A program made the position numbers and the translations under genes. The notes beneath the pieces were generated by a model. It did no database searches, was not told the DNA's origin, and saw only the letters and a list, made by a program, of their open reading frames with translations. This document shows, one piece after another, positions 7,920 through 17,645 of a DNA stretch of 64,000 nt (within the stretch, counting starts at the first letter, position 1; every line of letters starts with the position of its first letter). The DNA lies in NCBI GenBank assembly GCA_900539865.1, contig UQDS01000004.1, positions 140,534 to 204,533 of the forward strand, in the 5' to 3' direction. The stretch is from an uncultured Mollicutes bacterium. Lineage in GTDB: Bacteria; Bacillota_I; Bacilli_A; RFN20; CAG-288.

Positions 7920-9707
7920 ATGAAAAAGCGTAATTATTTAATTTCTTTAGTTGGCTTACTTGCCTTAGTTGGATGCGGAAACAACACCCCTTCTACGACA
8001 GAAACAAACACGGAAATTCCCCAATCTATTACTGTTCCAGAGTCTACCACACCTGAAAAACCTACTGAGCCTGGATCTACCGAAGAAAAGCCTAGTGAAG
8101 AGACTACAGCGCCGGTTGAAATTGTCGCTCAGATTACAAACAAAATAGACTTCAAAAATCTCACTCCCTCTTCTCCGGCAATGAAGCTAGAAGTGTCTAT
8201 CACACCAGAAGGAACACCATATGAATTTAGAAATGACAATCCAAATGTCACTTCTGTTTCCGAAGATGGAACTGTCACTTTCTTAGCTCCTGGTAAGAGC
8301 ATCATTGAACTTGTTGTTGACGGAGTCACTTATGATGATATTCATATCCGTGTTTGGGAAGATAAAGTTGTAAATTCCATCGCTGACCTTAAAACCGCGG
8401 ATGTGTTGGAAGGCTATTATATTCAGGGTAAAGTTGTCTCTGTAGGTGAGACAGATTCTTTTGCAATGGTGGATAATACTGGAAGCGTTTTGATTAAAAA
8501 AGGTGGCTTCATGGCAACTATGGTTCAAGAAGGCTCCTTCTATGAAATCAATGGTACTTTGAAAGAATATAACGGAAACCGTTATCTTACCGACTTAAAT
8601 GAAGTTTCTCCTTTGGAAGCGTTCCCTGTTTCAGAACCGGTTGCTTTTGATGGCGCTAAATTAGATACAATCGATTTGACACTTGCACAGTATGTAACGG
8701 TGGAAGGTGTTGCTAGCGTAGAAAGAAATCGTGTCACACTTACCATTGAAGGAACACAAAAGACTGTCTATCTCGGCTATGTGGAAGAAGGTGCTTTCGG
8801 ATTAAGCGAAGCGATTCAAAACGGCTATAAAGTCAAAGCAACTGGCGTCATCGGCGATTATGAATATGACAGCACCACAATGCTTCACATGTATGTTGAG
8901 TCTTTGCAGATTGTTGAAAAGGTAACTCAATCCTTAGTCATTGCCAACAAAGAAGATTTCAATAACATTACTGTTGGAGATGCAGATAAGAAATTAGAAA
9001 TTGTTACAGAACCAAAAGATTTACAATATACCATTGTTTCTGACAATCAAAAAGTTGTAGAAGTGAAAGAAAACGGAATCTTAGCTTTCTTAGCTGCAGG
9101 AGAAGCGAATATTGTAGTCAGCGCTGGAAATCTTTCTGATACGTTGCACATTGTCGTAAAGGAAAAAGCAACTGCTCAGTTTGAAACGATTGCCGATGTC
9201 AAGAAATCACCGGAAGACACCACGCATAAAATGAAAGTAAAAATGCTTGGCTTTAACTCGGATGAAAGCATGGCTTATGTTGGAGACGCAAGTGGATCCA
9301 TTGGTGTCTATGCCAGAGATCATTCTCAATTGCAAGTGGGTAAGTCCTATGAATTAACCGCTACATTGTCTTCCTATGAAGGCAATTTACAGTTGATTGA
9401 TTACACCGCAGTTGCCATTGAAGAAAATGTAGAAGCACTTGCTCAGATTGCAGATGCTACAAATATTGAAAGCTTAATTGGTCAATATATTTCTGTAGAA
9501 GTAAAGTACACTCCTTCTTCTATGTCTGGTTTCTTTACCATCGGTGAAGATGAGTTTGCCTTCAACTCCGTAAGTTTCTTTGTACAGTGGGGCGATTATG
9601 GTTTGGAAGCAGAACCCGCTAAAAATACTGCACTTATTCTTACTGGCGTGATGGAAGATTCTGGTTTTGGCCTTGGAATGAACATTTTTACCATCACATT
9701 AAAGTAA
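7920..9707 (+). CDS. Lipoprotein with repeated Ig-like/OB-fold-like modules
   Basis: A 595-residue lipoprotein: MKKRNYLIS with lipobox LVGCG, a Thr/Pro/Glu-rich linker to about residue 70, then two copies of the module seen once in the preceding gene. The BIG2-like part is recognisable at SVSEDGTVTFLAPGKS and VVEVKENGILAFLAAGE. The OB-fold-like parts begin around VEGYYIQGKV-type strands and read GKVVSVGETDSFAMVDNTG and KVKMLGFNSDESMAYVGDASG. It is co-transcribed with the paralogue at 6906 and has AAAGGA before the ATG. The repeats suggest internal duplication of a ligand-binding unit; no enzyme motif is seen. Confidence 0.75.
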   Translation: MKKRNYLISLVGLLALVGCGNNTPSTTETNTEIPQSITVPESTTPEKPTEPGSTEEKPSEETTAPVEIVAQITNKIDFKNLTPSSPAMKLEVSITPEGTPYEFRNDNPNVTSVSEDGTVTFLAPGKSIIELVVDGVTYDDIHIRVWEDKVVNSIADLKTADVLEGYYIQGKVVSVGETDSFAMVDNTGSVLIKKGGFMATMVQEGSFYEINGTLKEYNGNRYLTDLNEVSPLEAFPVSEPVAFDGAKLDTIDLTLAQYVTVEGVASVERNRVTLTIEGTQKTVYLGYVEEGAFGLSEAIQNGYKVKATGVIGDYEYDSTTMLHMYVESLQIVEKVTQSLVIANKEDFNNITVGDADKKLEIVTEPKDLQYTIVSDNQKVVEVKENGILAFLAAGEANIVVSAGNLSDTLHIVVKEKATAQFETIADVKKSPEDTTHKMKVKMLGFNSDESMAYVGDASGSIGVYARDHSQLQVGKSYELTATLSSYEGNLQLIDYTAVAIEENVEALAQIADATNIESLIGQYISVEVKYTPSSMSGFFTIGEDEFAFNSVSFFVQWGDYGLEAEPAKNTALILTGVMEDSGFGLGMNIFTITLK

Positions 9708-9723
9708 TATTTTCTCGATGATT

Positions 9724-9757
9724 AAAGGATATGCGAATTGTCGCATATCCTTTTTTT
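9724..9757 (+). terminator. Rho-independent terminator
   Basis: AAAGGATATGCGA pairs with TCGCATATCCTTT over an ATTG loop, followed by T7. It ends the lipoprotein operon. Confidence 0.9.
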
Positions 9758-9760
9758 AAT

Positions 9761-9795
9761 AAAAAAAGTACAGTTGATGAAAACTGTACTTTTTA
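9761..9795 (-). terminator. Rho-independent terminator for the FtsX/ATPase operon
   Basis: AAAAAGTACAG pairs with CTGTACTTTTT. On the minus strand it ends in a T-run right after the permease stop codon. Confidence 0.8.
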
Positions 9796-9797
9796 AT

Positions 9798-11723
9798 TTA
9801 ATCTAATGCCTTTAAAGAAGAAATCATATCAACTTTTTTAATCTTCGGCACTAAGAAGAGATCCACAAAGAGAATGAAACCGAGATCAATTAAAATGGTG
9901 TAAAGATACGTTAAGAAGGTCAGGCTGGATAGAGATCCGAAATCAAGATAGGAGATGACAAGATAAATGAGTCCCACACCCAAAGGAAGACCAAAGATGA
10001 TACCGACTAAAGCCATAAAGATGACTTCTCGATAGATGTAGAGAACCACTTCACTATCTTTGTAACCCAAAACTTTCAATGTTGCGATTTCTCTAGATCG
10101 TTCACCGATATTCATATTTGTGAGATTGTAGATGACAAAAGCACAAAGGACAACAGCGAAGATGATAATCAAGACAGCGATGGGAACAATTGTTTGTGTC
10201 AACGCAGAGAGGTTGGAGTCCACAAATCCGTTGGAGAGCTCAAGAAGAGCAAAACCAGCAAAGACCAAAGCAGTGGAACCAGCGGTAGAAATCACAGTAA
10301 GAATGAAGTGCTTACGGTTGCGGAAAATGTTTCTAAAAGAGGATTTAAAGCGGAATGGAAGAGGCTTCCAAAAGAAGGGAACTTTTTCCATCCAAATCTT
10401 TCTACCGGATTTTGGAGCTTTTGGTAACAATAATTCTGCAGGTTGCATCTTTAAATTATTGTAACAAACTGTTAATGTGACCAAAAGGATGAAACCTAAC
10501 ATGATAAAGGCAGAAATAATACCAAAGGTGGGATCCATAGATTGCGATAATTCAGTGATATAAAACGTGGATTGGAAAGCAGGAAGAGTAGCATAAGGGA
10601 TGATGTATAAACCGATTGGCATTGCCAACAGGGAACTGAGGAACCAACAAAAACTACCTAAAAGTAAGTATTTTGCAGAGATCTTTGTGTCGCTAAATCC
10701 TAAGGTTTTATAACAGCCGATGATATTTCGATCTTCATCGATCATTCTGTTCATTGTAGTGGAGACAACTAAGGCGGTAACTGCGATGAAGAAGATCGGA
10801 AGGATGATAGCAATCATGCTAACTTTGTCACAATAAGCATCGACAAGAGCATACGATTTTGTTTCGTTTAAGGTGAGACAAATCACGGAAGACTCTTCGC
10901 TTGTCGGAGTGATATTGTCGACCACAGATTTCACGTACTTGTTGTAATCGTCTGTGAAGAAAGCGAAATTTTGAGGGTTCTTCAATTTGATGAAAAGATC
11001 TGTGGTAGGAAGAGAGAAGGAGAGGTTGATGACTGGGAGAGTGGCTTGGAATACATTGCGGTCAAAGTAAACGATCAATTCCAGCTCTTCCATATTGACT
11101 AAATCTGGTTCTCCATAATTGGAGAAAATCAACGGATCTCTTACAATACCGACAATGGTCTTAACACCGAAGAAAGGACCAAGATCTATAGTGTCACCAA
11201 TTTTGTATTGAGCCATTGTTTCTAATGGTTCTTGAATGGCGATCTCTTCTGCGAGTGTAGGAAGTTTCCCTTCTAAGAGTGTGAATTTAGAAATGTCATT
11301 TGTGGGTAAGGAACGCAAGCGAGTGTTTGGAAAGTTTTCACCGAAGAAATGGTCTGGGATTTTAGAGACTAGATCCGGTGCGATTTTCGAAATCACTTCC
11401 TTAATGGGAGGAAGAAGTTGATCTAAAGCGGCGGAGTCGATAGAAACGACTTGGTCGTAGGATTCTATTTCAGGGGATTGCTTGATGTTAGTAAAGATCT
11501 CGTCTTCTTCAGGGATGACCATATTGCTGGATTTGACAATGATATCGGGAGCTTTGGCAGATGTGAGGTATTCGTTAAATGTATTTCGATATGTCGGCGC
11601 TACTGTTCCTAAGCCTGCAACAAAAGCGATACCGATAAAGATGATGACAGAGATGGAGATAATTTTCGAAATATTCTTTTTAAAGCTCCGGAATACACTT
11701 TTTAAATAAGCTTTCTTTACCAT
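9798..11723 (-). CDS. FtsX/MacB-family ABC transporter permease
   Basis: A 641-residue permease with the FtsX-like layout: one N-terminal membrane helix (about residues 18-40), a large extracytoplasmic domain (about 40-300), then two groups of helices with FtsX core domains (about 305-430 and 515-630). Such proteins work with a LolD/MacB-type ATPase to move peptides, antibiotics or lipoproteins, or to transmit mechanical signals across the membrane. The start ATG overlaps the last codons of the ATPase gene upstream by 7 bases, with TTGAGG as ribosome binding site. The substrate cannot be told. Confidence 0.8.
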   Translation of the reverse strand: MVKKAYLKSVFRSFKKNISKIISISVIIFIGIAFVAGLGTVAPTYRNTFNEYLTSAKAPDIIVKSSNMVIPEEDEIFTNIKQSPEIESYDQVVSIDSAALDQLLPPIKEVISKIAPDLVSKIPDHFFGENFPNTRLRSLPTNDISKFTLLEGKLPTLAEEIAIQEPLETMAQYKIGDTIDLGPFFGVKTIVGIVRDPLIFSNYGEPDLVNMEELELIVYFDRNVFQATLPVINLSFSLPTTDLFIKLKNPQNFAFFTDDYNKYVKSVVDNITPTSEESSVICLTLNETKSYALVDAYCDKVSMIAIILPIFFIAVTALVVSTTMNRMIDEDRNIIGCYKTLGFSDTKISAKYLLLGSFCWFLSSLLAMPIGLYIIPYATLPAFQSTFYITELSQSMDPTFGIISAFIMLGFILLVTLTVCYNNLKMQPAELLLPKAPKSGRKIWMEKVPFFWKPLPFRFKSSFRNIFRNRKHFILTVISTAGSTALVFAGFALLELSNGFVDSNLSALTQTIVPIAVLIIIFAVVLCAFVIYNLTNMNIGERSREIATLKVLGYKDSEVVLYIYREVIFMALVGIIFGLPLGVGLIYLVISYLDFGSLSSLTFLTYLYTILIDLGFILFVDLFLVPKIKKVDMISSLKALD

Positions 11724-12421
11724 TCGATTTCCTCAATTGGCTTAGGATTTTCATTGATTTCAACACTTGCGACTTCACCGTTTTTGATGTGTATTACTTT
11801 GGAAGCCATATCTTTAATCGCGGAGTTATGAGTGACGATGATGACGGTCTTATGTTCGTTTTTTGACATGTCATAGAGCGTTTTTAAAACCATCTTACCA
11901 GTTTCATAATCTAAAGCACCAGTCGGTTCATCACAAAGTAAAATTTTGGGATTTTTTGCTAATGCTCTAGCGATAGATACTCTTTGTTGTTCACCGCCAG
12001 AAAGCTGTGCCGGGAAATTATCCGCTCGGTCTTCTAAGCCGACTTTTTCTAGCGCTTCATCGGGATCTAAGGCGCCTTTGCACATCTCTGTAGCAAGTTC
12101 AATATTCTCTCTTGCCGTGAGATTGGGCATAAGGTTATAGAATTGGAAGACAAAGCCGACATCGTTTCTTCGATATTCGGTCAGTTTTCTTTTGTTGAAT
12201 TTCGCAATGTTTTCCTCTTCGATAAAGACTTTTCCTGAGGTGGGAGAATCCATACCACCGATAATATTTAATGTAGTTGTTTTACCAGAACCGGAAGGTC
12301 CTAAAATGATACAAAATTCACCATCTTCAACTTCAAATGATAAATGATTTAAGGCTTTGATGATGTTGTCACCAACGTTGTACTTACGGGTGACGTTTTC
12401 TAAACGAATCATTGATTTCAT
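11717..12421 (-). CDS. ABC transporter ATP-binding protein (MacB/LolD type)
   Basis: A 234-residue ABC ATPase. The Walker A GPSGSGKTT lies near residue 42, the Q-loop in FVFQFYNLMP, the signature LSGGEQQR near 140, Walker B ILLCDEPTGALD near 160, and the H-loop THN near 197. The LSGGEQQR and GALD forms are those of the MacB/LolD/FtsE class, matching the FtsX-type permease it overlaps. GATAGGAGG precedes the ATG. A perfect 14-base palindrome overlaps the likely -10 region, so the operon may be controlled by a repressor. Confidence 0.85.
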   Translation of the reverse strand: MKSMIRLENVTRKYNVGDNIIKALNHLSFEVEDGEFCIILGPSGSGKTTTLNIIGGMDSPTSGKVFIEEENIAKFNKRKLTEYRRNDVGFVFQFYNLMPNLTARENIELATEMCKGALDPDEALEKVGLEDRADNFPAQLSGGEQQRVSIARALAKNPKILLCDEPTGALDYETGKMVLKTLYDMSKNEHKTVIIVTHNSAIKDMASKVIHIKNGEVASVEINENPKPIEEIEW

Positions 12422-12443
12422 AGTGTGCCTCCTATCACTATAA

Positions 12444-12457
12444 TTATAAGCTTATAA
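12444..12457 (-). promoter_or_regulatory. Palindromic operator candidate over the -10 region
   Basis: TTATAAGCTTATAA is a perfect 14-base palindrome. On the minus strand it overlaps TTATAAT, the likely -10 box of the ABC operon, 23-36 bases upstream of the ATG. Position and symmetry suit a dimeric repressor (inference). Confidence 0.4.
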
Positions 12458-12843
12458 CTATTTAAAACCAAAATGATAAATGACTTAAATTTGAAGAGGT
12501 ATTTATGTAAAAAGAAGAGAATGTTCTTTTCGAGAAAAGATTTCATAATGGGATGAAAAACAAAAGAAAAATAGATTTTAATTTTTACACATTTTAACCG
12601 CTTTTGAGAAAGAGTCTTTTTTAACTTGGCTTGATATTTAAAAAGATAAAGATGGCTAGAGATTAAAAAAATAATCTAATTTCACATATTAGTATAAATT
12701 GAAAATCATAAAAGAGCTTACATTCTAAACAAACATTTTTTGGATGAGAACAGATGTTATTTTTTGTAAATTATATATTTTTATTTTTGTAATGTGTTGA
12801 ATCAAACAATCGATTTGAAGATAAAATTCAATTTCAAAGGCTT
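12458..12843. other. AT-rich intergenic stretch, no gene seen
   Basis: I see no open frame of useful length with a start signal, no RNA gene and no repeat here. It separates the ABC operon start from the 3' end of the gene at 12871. Confidence 0.5.
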
Positions 12844-12872
12844 AAAAAAAGTACCAGTTTAACTGGTACTTT
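12844..12872 (-). terminator. Rho-independent terminator
   Basis: AAAGTACCAGT pairs with ACTGGTACTTT over a 3-base loop; the minus strand ends in T7. The stem overlaps the stop codon of the gene at 12871. Confidence 0.85.
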
Positions 12873-13401
12873 ATTTTGAAATCAGCGGAAGTAAGAAGAT
12901 GAGTGCAACGATAAGAGCAGCGACAGCAACAGTGATAAAGATGACGTAAAGCATCTTTTTAAACAAGCTCATCGGCTTTTCAATTTGCAATTTTTTAAAC
13001 GATTTGATCTTTGTCTTTTGGACTAACTCTTTGATCATCTGATTATAAAGTTTAAGACAACGATCTAAATCTATTTTATAATCTTTAATTTCGTGCTTTG
13101 CTTCATTGCCGGCACTATTGATACCGGTTTTAAGAATGTCACTCAAGAGTTTAGGATCGTTTAATACATCTTTGCAAATATATTGAAGACTATCGGAAGA
13201 ATTGCCGGTTTGTAACTTTTTATCTTCACTGCATTCGCTTAGAATTAAACCTATCTTTGTGATGAGAATTTGAATTTGAGAACTGAAGAGATAAACGTCT
13301 TTGGAGACAAAAGCATTCAAAGCATGCTTCTTAGGACTTTGAACATTGTCCTTTTTGATTAATTTTTTTGCAATCTTATTTGCTTTTTTTACAAACTTCA
13401 T
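12871..13401 (-). CDS. Tail-anchored helical protein, unknown function
   Basis: A 176-residue, lysine-rich, mostly helical protein with one C-terminal membrane helix (about residues 150-174, VIFITVAVAALIVALIFLL) and only two residues after it, so it is a tail-anchored membrane protein with its bulk in the cytoplasm. The middle part (residues 45-130) may form a coiled or helical bundle. No family is recognised. GAGGG lies 8 bases before the ATG. It sits 34 bases downstream of the M18 aminopeptidase gene on the same strand and is probably co-transcribed with it. Confidence 0.6.
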   Translation of the reverse strand: MKFVKKANKIAKKLIKKDNVQSPKKHALNAFVSKDVYLFSSQIQILITKIGLILSECSEDKKLQTGNSSDSLQYICKDVLNDPKLLSDILKTGINSAGNEAKHEIKDYKIDLDRCLKLYNQMIKELVQKTKIKSFKKLQIEKPMSLFKKMLYVIFITVAVAALIVALIFLLPLISK

Positions 13402-13434
13402 CTTTTATCCCTCATTTGAAGTGAGAAAGTGAAA

Positions 13435-14814
13435 TTATTTTGCTTCTTTTAAGAAGACAGAATAGCCTCTGTAAGCTTCATAAACATCGACTTTTGAAAC
13501 AATTTCCATCGGGGCGTGCATGTTTAAAACCGCAACACCGGCATCGATGACATCCATGTTTAAATTGCCCAGGTATCCGGCGATTGTACCACCACCGCCA
13601 AGATCAACTCTACCGAGTTCCGCAGTTTGATAAGAAACATTGTTGTTATCAAGGATATTTCGTATCATCGCAAAATATTCCGGATTTGCATCGTTGCAGC
13701 CGTTCTTTCCACGGGCGCCTGTGTATTTGTTGAAAACAAGACCTTTGTTGAGATAGGCAGAGTTTTTCAATTCATTGACATTTAAGAAAAGAGGATCGAC
13801 ACCGGCAGAGACATCAGAAGAAAGCATTTTGGTCTGTGTCAGTAATCGCTGCATTTTAAGAGGGGAATATTCACCCTTTAAGTCCATAACTTCAGCGATT
13901 GCATTTTCGAAGAAACGGGATTGAGCACCAGTGGCACCAACAGAACCGATTTCTTCTTTATCAACTAAGATGCAGCAAGATGTTCTTGCGGGGATTTCAT
14001 CGAGATCAAGGATGGCCATCAAAGAAGTGTAGGCGCAAACACGATCATCGTGTCCGTATCCGGCAACCATGGAGCGATCGAGTCCATAATCGCGTGTCTC
14101 TCCCGCGGGTACAATTTCAAGCTCAGCGCTAGAAAGATCTTCTTCTTCGATTCCATATTTTTCTTTTAAAATATTGAGAATGTTCTTTTTGACATCAAAG
14201 GAATCTTCTTTGTCGCCTTTTGTTGGCCAAGAACCTAATGTGACATCGAGGTTTTCACCTTCGATAACTGTGCTAGCTGGCTTTTGGAGTTGTTCTTGCG
14301 AAAGGTGAATGAGAAGATCGGAAATGCCGACGATGGGATCGTTAGCATCATCGCCGATGGCAACATCGACGACGGTCCCATCTTTCTTGCAAATGACACC
14401 ATAGATAGCAAGAGGACGGGCTACAAACTGATATTTTTTGATGCCGCCGTAATAGTGGGTATCTAATAAGACAAAACCTTGAGATTCATAAAGCGGGTTT
14501 TGCTTTGCATCAATTCTAGGAGAATCGATATGAGCGCCTAAGACATTGATGCCCTTTTCCATATCCTCTTTACCGATGATAAAGAGGGCGATATTTTTCT
14601 TTCTATTTAAAACGTAAACCTTATCTCCTGCCTTTAATTTTTGGAAAGTAGAGATATCTTTAAAACCTTTTTCTTCTGCTAAAGCAATGGCGTTTTTCAC
14701 AGCCAGACGCTCTGTTTTAGAATGAGTGAGAAAGGTTTTATATCCTTCGTTGAAGTTAAAAACTTCTTTCATTTTATCGTTGTCATATTTTTCGTAAGTG
14801 TATTTGTTATACAT
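13435..14814 (-). CDS. M18 family aminopeptidase
   Basis: A 459-residue zinc aminopeptidase of family M18 (aspartyl aminopeptidase/ApeB type). The metal-binding motif GAHIDSPR is near residue 95, VDKEEIGSVGATG (catalytic Glu and metal ligand) near 283, GYGHDDRVCAY near 252, and the last metal histidine lies in NMHAPMEI near 430. It should remove N-terminal residues, often acidic ones, from cytoplasmic peptides. The ribosome binding site AGGAGGTGA is nearly perfect, so the start at 14814 is firm. The length is normal for the family. Confidence 0.88.
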   Translation of the reverse strand: MYNKYTYEKYDNDKMKEVFNFNEGYKTFLTHSKTERLAVKNAIALAEEKGFKDISTFQKLKAGDKVYVLNRKKNIALFIIGKEDMEKGINVLGAHIDSPRIDAKQNPLYESQGFVLLDTHYYGGIKKYQFVARPLAIYGVICKKDGTVVDVAIGDDANDPIVGISDLLIHLSQEQLQKPASTVIEGENLDVTLGSWPTKGDKEDSFDVKKNILNILKEKYGIEEEDLSSAELEIVPAGETRDYGLDRSMVAGYGHDDRVCAYTSLMAILDLDEIPARTSCCILVDKEEIGSVGATGAQSRFFENAIAEVMDLKGEYSPLKMQRLLTQTKMLSSDVSAGVDPLFLNVNELKNSAYLNKGLVFNKYTGARGKNGCNDANPEYFAMIRNILDNNNVSYQTAELGRVDLGGGGTIAGYLGNLNMDVIDAGVAVLNMHAPMEIVSKVDVYEAYRGYSVFLKEAK

Positions 14815-14964
14815 ATGTTCACCTCCTCATATATTATAGATTCTTCCGGTTTTAATTTCATCATTCTTGATTAAAAAGAGATATCTTTCTCTTTGTGAGC
14901 ATCTTTTTACACAAATAAAATCACGATGCTATAATGAGAGCGAAAATTACAAAGGAGAATCATC

Positions 14965-15465
14965 ATGAATATTACATTTTTAGGAAATAACGTCACATTA
15001 AATGCAGAACCCTTGAAGGTGGGTGATCAAGTAAAAGATTTCACTGCTACTGACAAAGATTTAAATGCTGTCTCATTAACGGATTTAGGAAAAGGAATTA
15101 AAGTCTTGATTACTGTACCGAGCTTAGATACCCCTGTCTGCGATATGGAGGTAAGAAAATTTAATGTTTCCTTGAGCAAACTTACAAATGTCTCGGCCAT
15201 CTATGTTGTCAGCATGGACTTACCTTTTGCGCAATCTCGCTTCTGCACTCTTGCCGGAATTGATAAACTCACATTCTTATCCGATTACAAAGATCATTCT
15301 TTTGCACACGCTACATCGACCTATGTCAAAGAGCTTGGTTTATTGACAAGAAGCGTCCTTGTCATCGATGAAGATAACAAAGTGATATATGCTCAATATC
15401 TCGATGAGATTACACATGAGCCTAATTATGAAGATGTATTAGAATTCCTTTCTAAATTGAAATAA
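14965..15465 (+). CDS. tpx: Thiol peroxidase (Tpx)
   Basis: A 166-residue atypical 2-Cys peroxiredoxin. The peroxidatic cysteine is Cys59 in LDTPVCDMEV and the resolving cysteine is Cys94 in SRFCTLAG, the Tpx spacing. It reduces hydroperoxides with electrons from thioredoxin in the cytoplasm. AAAGGAG lies 8 bases before the ATG. It is monocistronic and convergent with mgsA. Its presence fits an anaerobe that meets oxygen only occasionally. Confidence 0.92.
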   Translation: MNITFLGNNVTLNAEPLKVGDQVKDFTATDKDLNAVSLTDLGKGIKVLITVPSLDTPVCDMEVRKFNVSLSKLTNVSAIYVVSMDLPFAQSRFCTLAGIDKLTFLSDYKDHSFAHATSTYVKELGLLTRSVLVIDEDNKVIYAQYLDEITHEPNYEDVLEFLSKLK

Positions 15466-15488
15466 AGAGGAAATCTACCCTTAAAATG

Positions 15489-15526
15489 AAAAATACCCCA
15501 ATCCTAAACAAACTAGGAAAGGGGTA
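15489..15526 (-). terminator. Rho-independent terminator of mgsA
   Basis: TACCCC-AA-TCCTA pairs with TAGGA-AA-GGGGTA with an internal loop; the minus strand runs into TTTTT. It lies between convergent tpx and mgsA. Confidence 0.8.
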
Positions 15527-15546
15527 GAAATCATATGGGCAGTTTT

Positions 15547-15921
15547 TTATTGATTTTCTGTTGCAGCAAGGACACAAGTTGCAGTGGATTGATTGGTTGC
15601 AATAGGAATATCATAAACAACAGCGATGCGAAGCAAAGCTTTGACATCAGGATCGTGCGGTTGCATTTGTAACGGGTCACAGAAGAAGATGGCGATGTCG
15701 ATCTTTCCTTCGGCGATAAGAGCGCCGATTTGTTGGTCGCCGCCTAAAGGACCGGAGAGGAATTTTTTGGTTGGCAAGCCAGTCGCTTCTTCAATTAAAG
15801 CAGCGGTATGGCCAGTACCACATAAGTCGTAATGTTTTAAGGCTTCTTTGTTTTTAAGCGCCCAATCAACAATTTCCTTCTTTTTGTTATCGTGTGCAAT
15901 CAATGCAATAGTTTTCATCAT
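15547..15921 (-). CDS. mgsA: Methylglyoxal synthase
   Basis: A 124-residue protein carrying the MgsA signatures: ALIAHD at the N-terminus, SGPLGGDQQIGA with the catalytic aspartate, and FFCDPLQMQPHDPDVKALLR. It converts dihydroxyacetone phosphate to methylglyoxal and phosphate, a glycolytic bypass used when phosphate is short. The start is placed at the first of two adjacent ATGs with AAAGGA just upstream; an earlier in-frame start would add eleven residues of no family similarity. It is transcribed alone. Confidence 0.92.
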   Translation of the reverse strand: MMKTIALIAHDNKKKEIVDWALKNKEALKHYDLCGTGHTAALIEEATGLPTKKFLSGPLGGDQQIGALIAEGKIDIAIFFCDPLQMQPHDPDVKALLRIAVVYDIPIATNQSTATCVLAATENQ

Positions 15922-16072
15922 CTCTTTCCTTTCTTTTTCTTTATTGTATAACAAAAAGAGTTTCTAGAACTATGATAAATTATCGGAATTGATAAAATGC
16001 TTTGTTCTTTGAAGCTTAAGGGAGAGAAATTGCATGTATCACCTAGTCTGAAAGGAGAAAGAAAGGTTTAAA

Positions 16073-17505
16073 TTAGACTGTTTCGTTTTCTAAGATTGCC
16101 TCCGACATCATTTGTGGTTCATGCTTTTCTTTTTCGTTTAATTTTCTAAAGAAAAGAATAGTTAAGGAAGTGGCAATGAGGAAACCGACAGCATCTGCAA
16201 TGGGCGCACTATATAAGATAGCGTCAATTCCTTGACCCGGATTCTTTGCTTCAAATAACATTGGTAAAGTCAAAATCAAGGGGATAAAGACAACCATATC
16301 ACGAATGAGAGCACCTAAAGTAGACTTTAACGGTTCCTCTACTGCTTGGAAGAAAATAGCGCTCATTTTAATGAAGATATTAAAGATGATAAACATCAAA
16401 TAAATGCGGAACGTTTGGATGCCGAATTCCATATAAACGGCATTATCTGTCGAACCAAATATGCTGATAATTCCTTGGGGAAACGCAGTGAAGAGAACGG
16501 TGGCAATTGCTCCGACAATTAAAGTTGAAATCAAAATATAGCGGTAGGTCTCCTTTACTCTTTTGTAGTTTTTAGCGCTGTAATTGTATCCTAAAATCGG
16601 TTGACCGCCTAAGACAATACCGACGACAATATTGATCACAATGGAATACACCTTAGTTAAAATACTAAAAATTGCTTGAGGGATATCACTTCCGTAAATT
16701 GATAAAGCACCATATTCTTTTAAAACAATATTTAATACAATGGTCACTGCGACAATGGAAATTTGTGTGATAAAAGAAGAAATACCTAATTTGATTGCTT
16801 TGGTGGTGTTGACGCGATCCATTTTGAAGCTTTCCTTATTTAATTTAAATGTTTTTGTTTTGAAGATATAAAAGAGGATAAAAATCAAAGAGAAAACTTG
16901 TCCAGCTATTGTAGCCCAAGCAGCTCCTTTAATTCCCATATTAAAAGTATTGATAAATAAAGGATCTAATATGATATTTAAAATAGCGCCGCTTAAAATA
17001 GAAAACATGGCAAAGTTAGGACTGCCATCAGCACGAATGATAGAAGTGAACATGTTGGCGAACATAAAGGCAGGAAAGAAGGCGCCGACGATTAAAATAT
17101 AATCTTTTGCCATGGCGAAATTCTGTTCTGTCGCTCCAAACATTTTTAAAAGAGGATCAGCAAAAACAAGAGTGATAACTGTTAAAGTGACACTGATGAT
17201 CAACGTGAGAATGATGGAATTTCCAATCGCTGATGCAGCGGACTTTGTTTCTTTTCTTCCTTGGCAGTTTGTTAAGTAGGCTGCGGTACCATCACCGATC
17301 CACCACGCAAAAGCTTGTGCAATCATCACCAAAGAAAAACAGACACCTACTGCCGCATTGCCGACATAGCCTAATTCGCTGTTTCCGATAAAAATTTGAT
17401 CGACCAAGTTATAGAGAGCGCCAATGAGGAGTGAGATAATGCAAGGAATTGAAAATTTGTGAGCAATTTTGAAATTTTGTCACGCCCTAAAAAGTTATTT
17501 TCCAT
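16073..17505 (-). CDS. MATE family efflux transporter, frameshifted near the N-terminus
   Basis: About 477 residues if repaired. The uninterrupted frame (MVDQIFIGNSELGYVG onward, from a TTG at 17407) gives 444 residues of a MATE/DinF-type cation-coupled drug exporter with about twelve helices. The usual MATE N-terminus is present but in another frame: MENNFLGRDKISKLLT starts at 17505, while FSIPCIISLLIGALYNL directly precedes the main frame. One missing base in the A-rich run near 17452-17466 would join them. Either the gene is newly inactivated, it is read through by frameshifting, or the base is a sequence error. A dyad and a leader of about 150 bases lie upstream. Confidence 0.75.
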
Positions 17506-17645
17506 AATAAACCCAACTTTCTGGAGTCTTTTGTAAGAAAAAGCTACCTGAAAAGCTGGGCTAAAAAAGCCAAATGGTATGTTACATGATTTGTGATAAA
17601 AAAGCTAGTCTTTTTTTGCTTTTTTATAAAAAATGAGAAAAAGTC

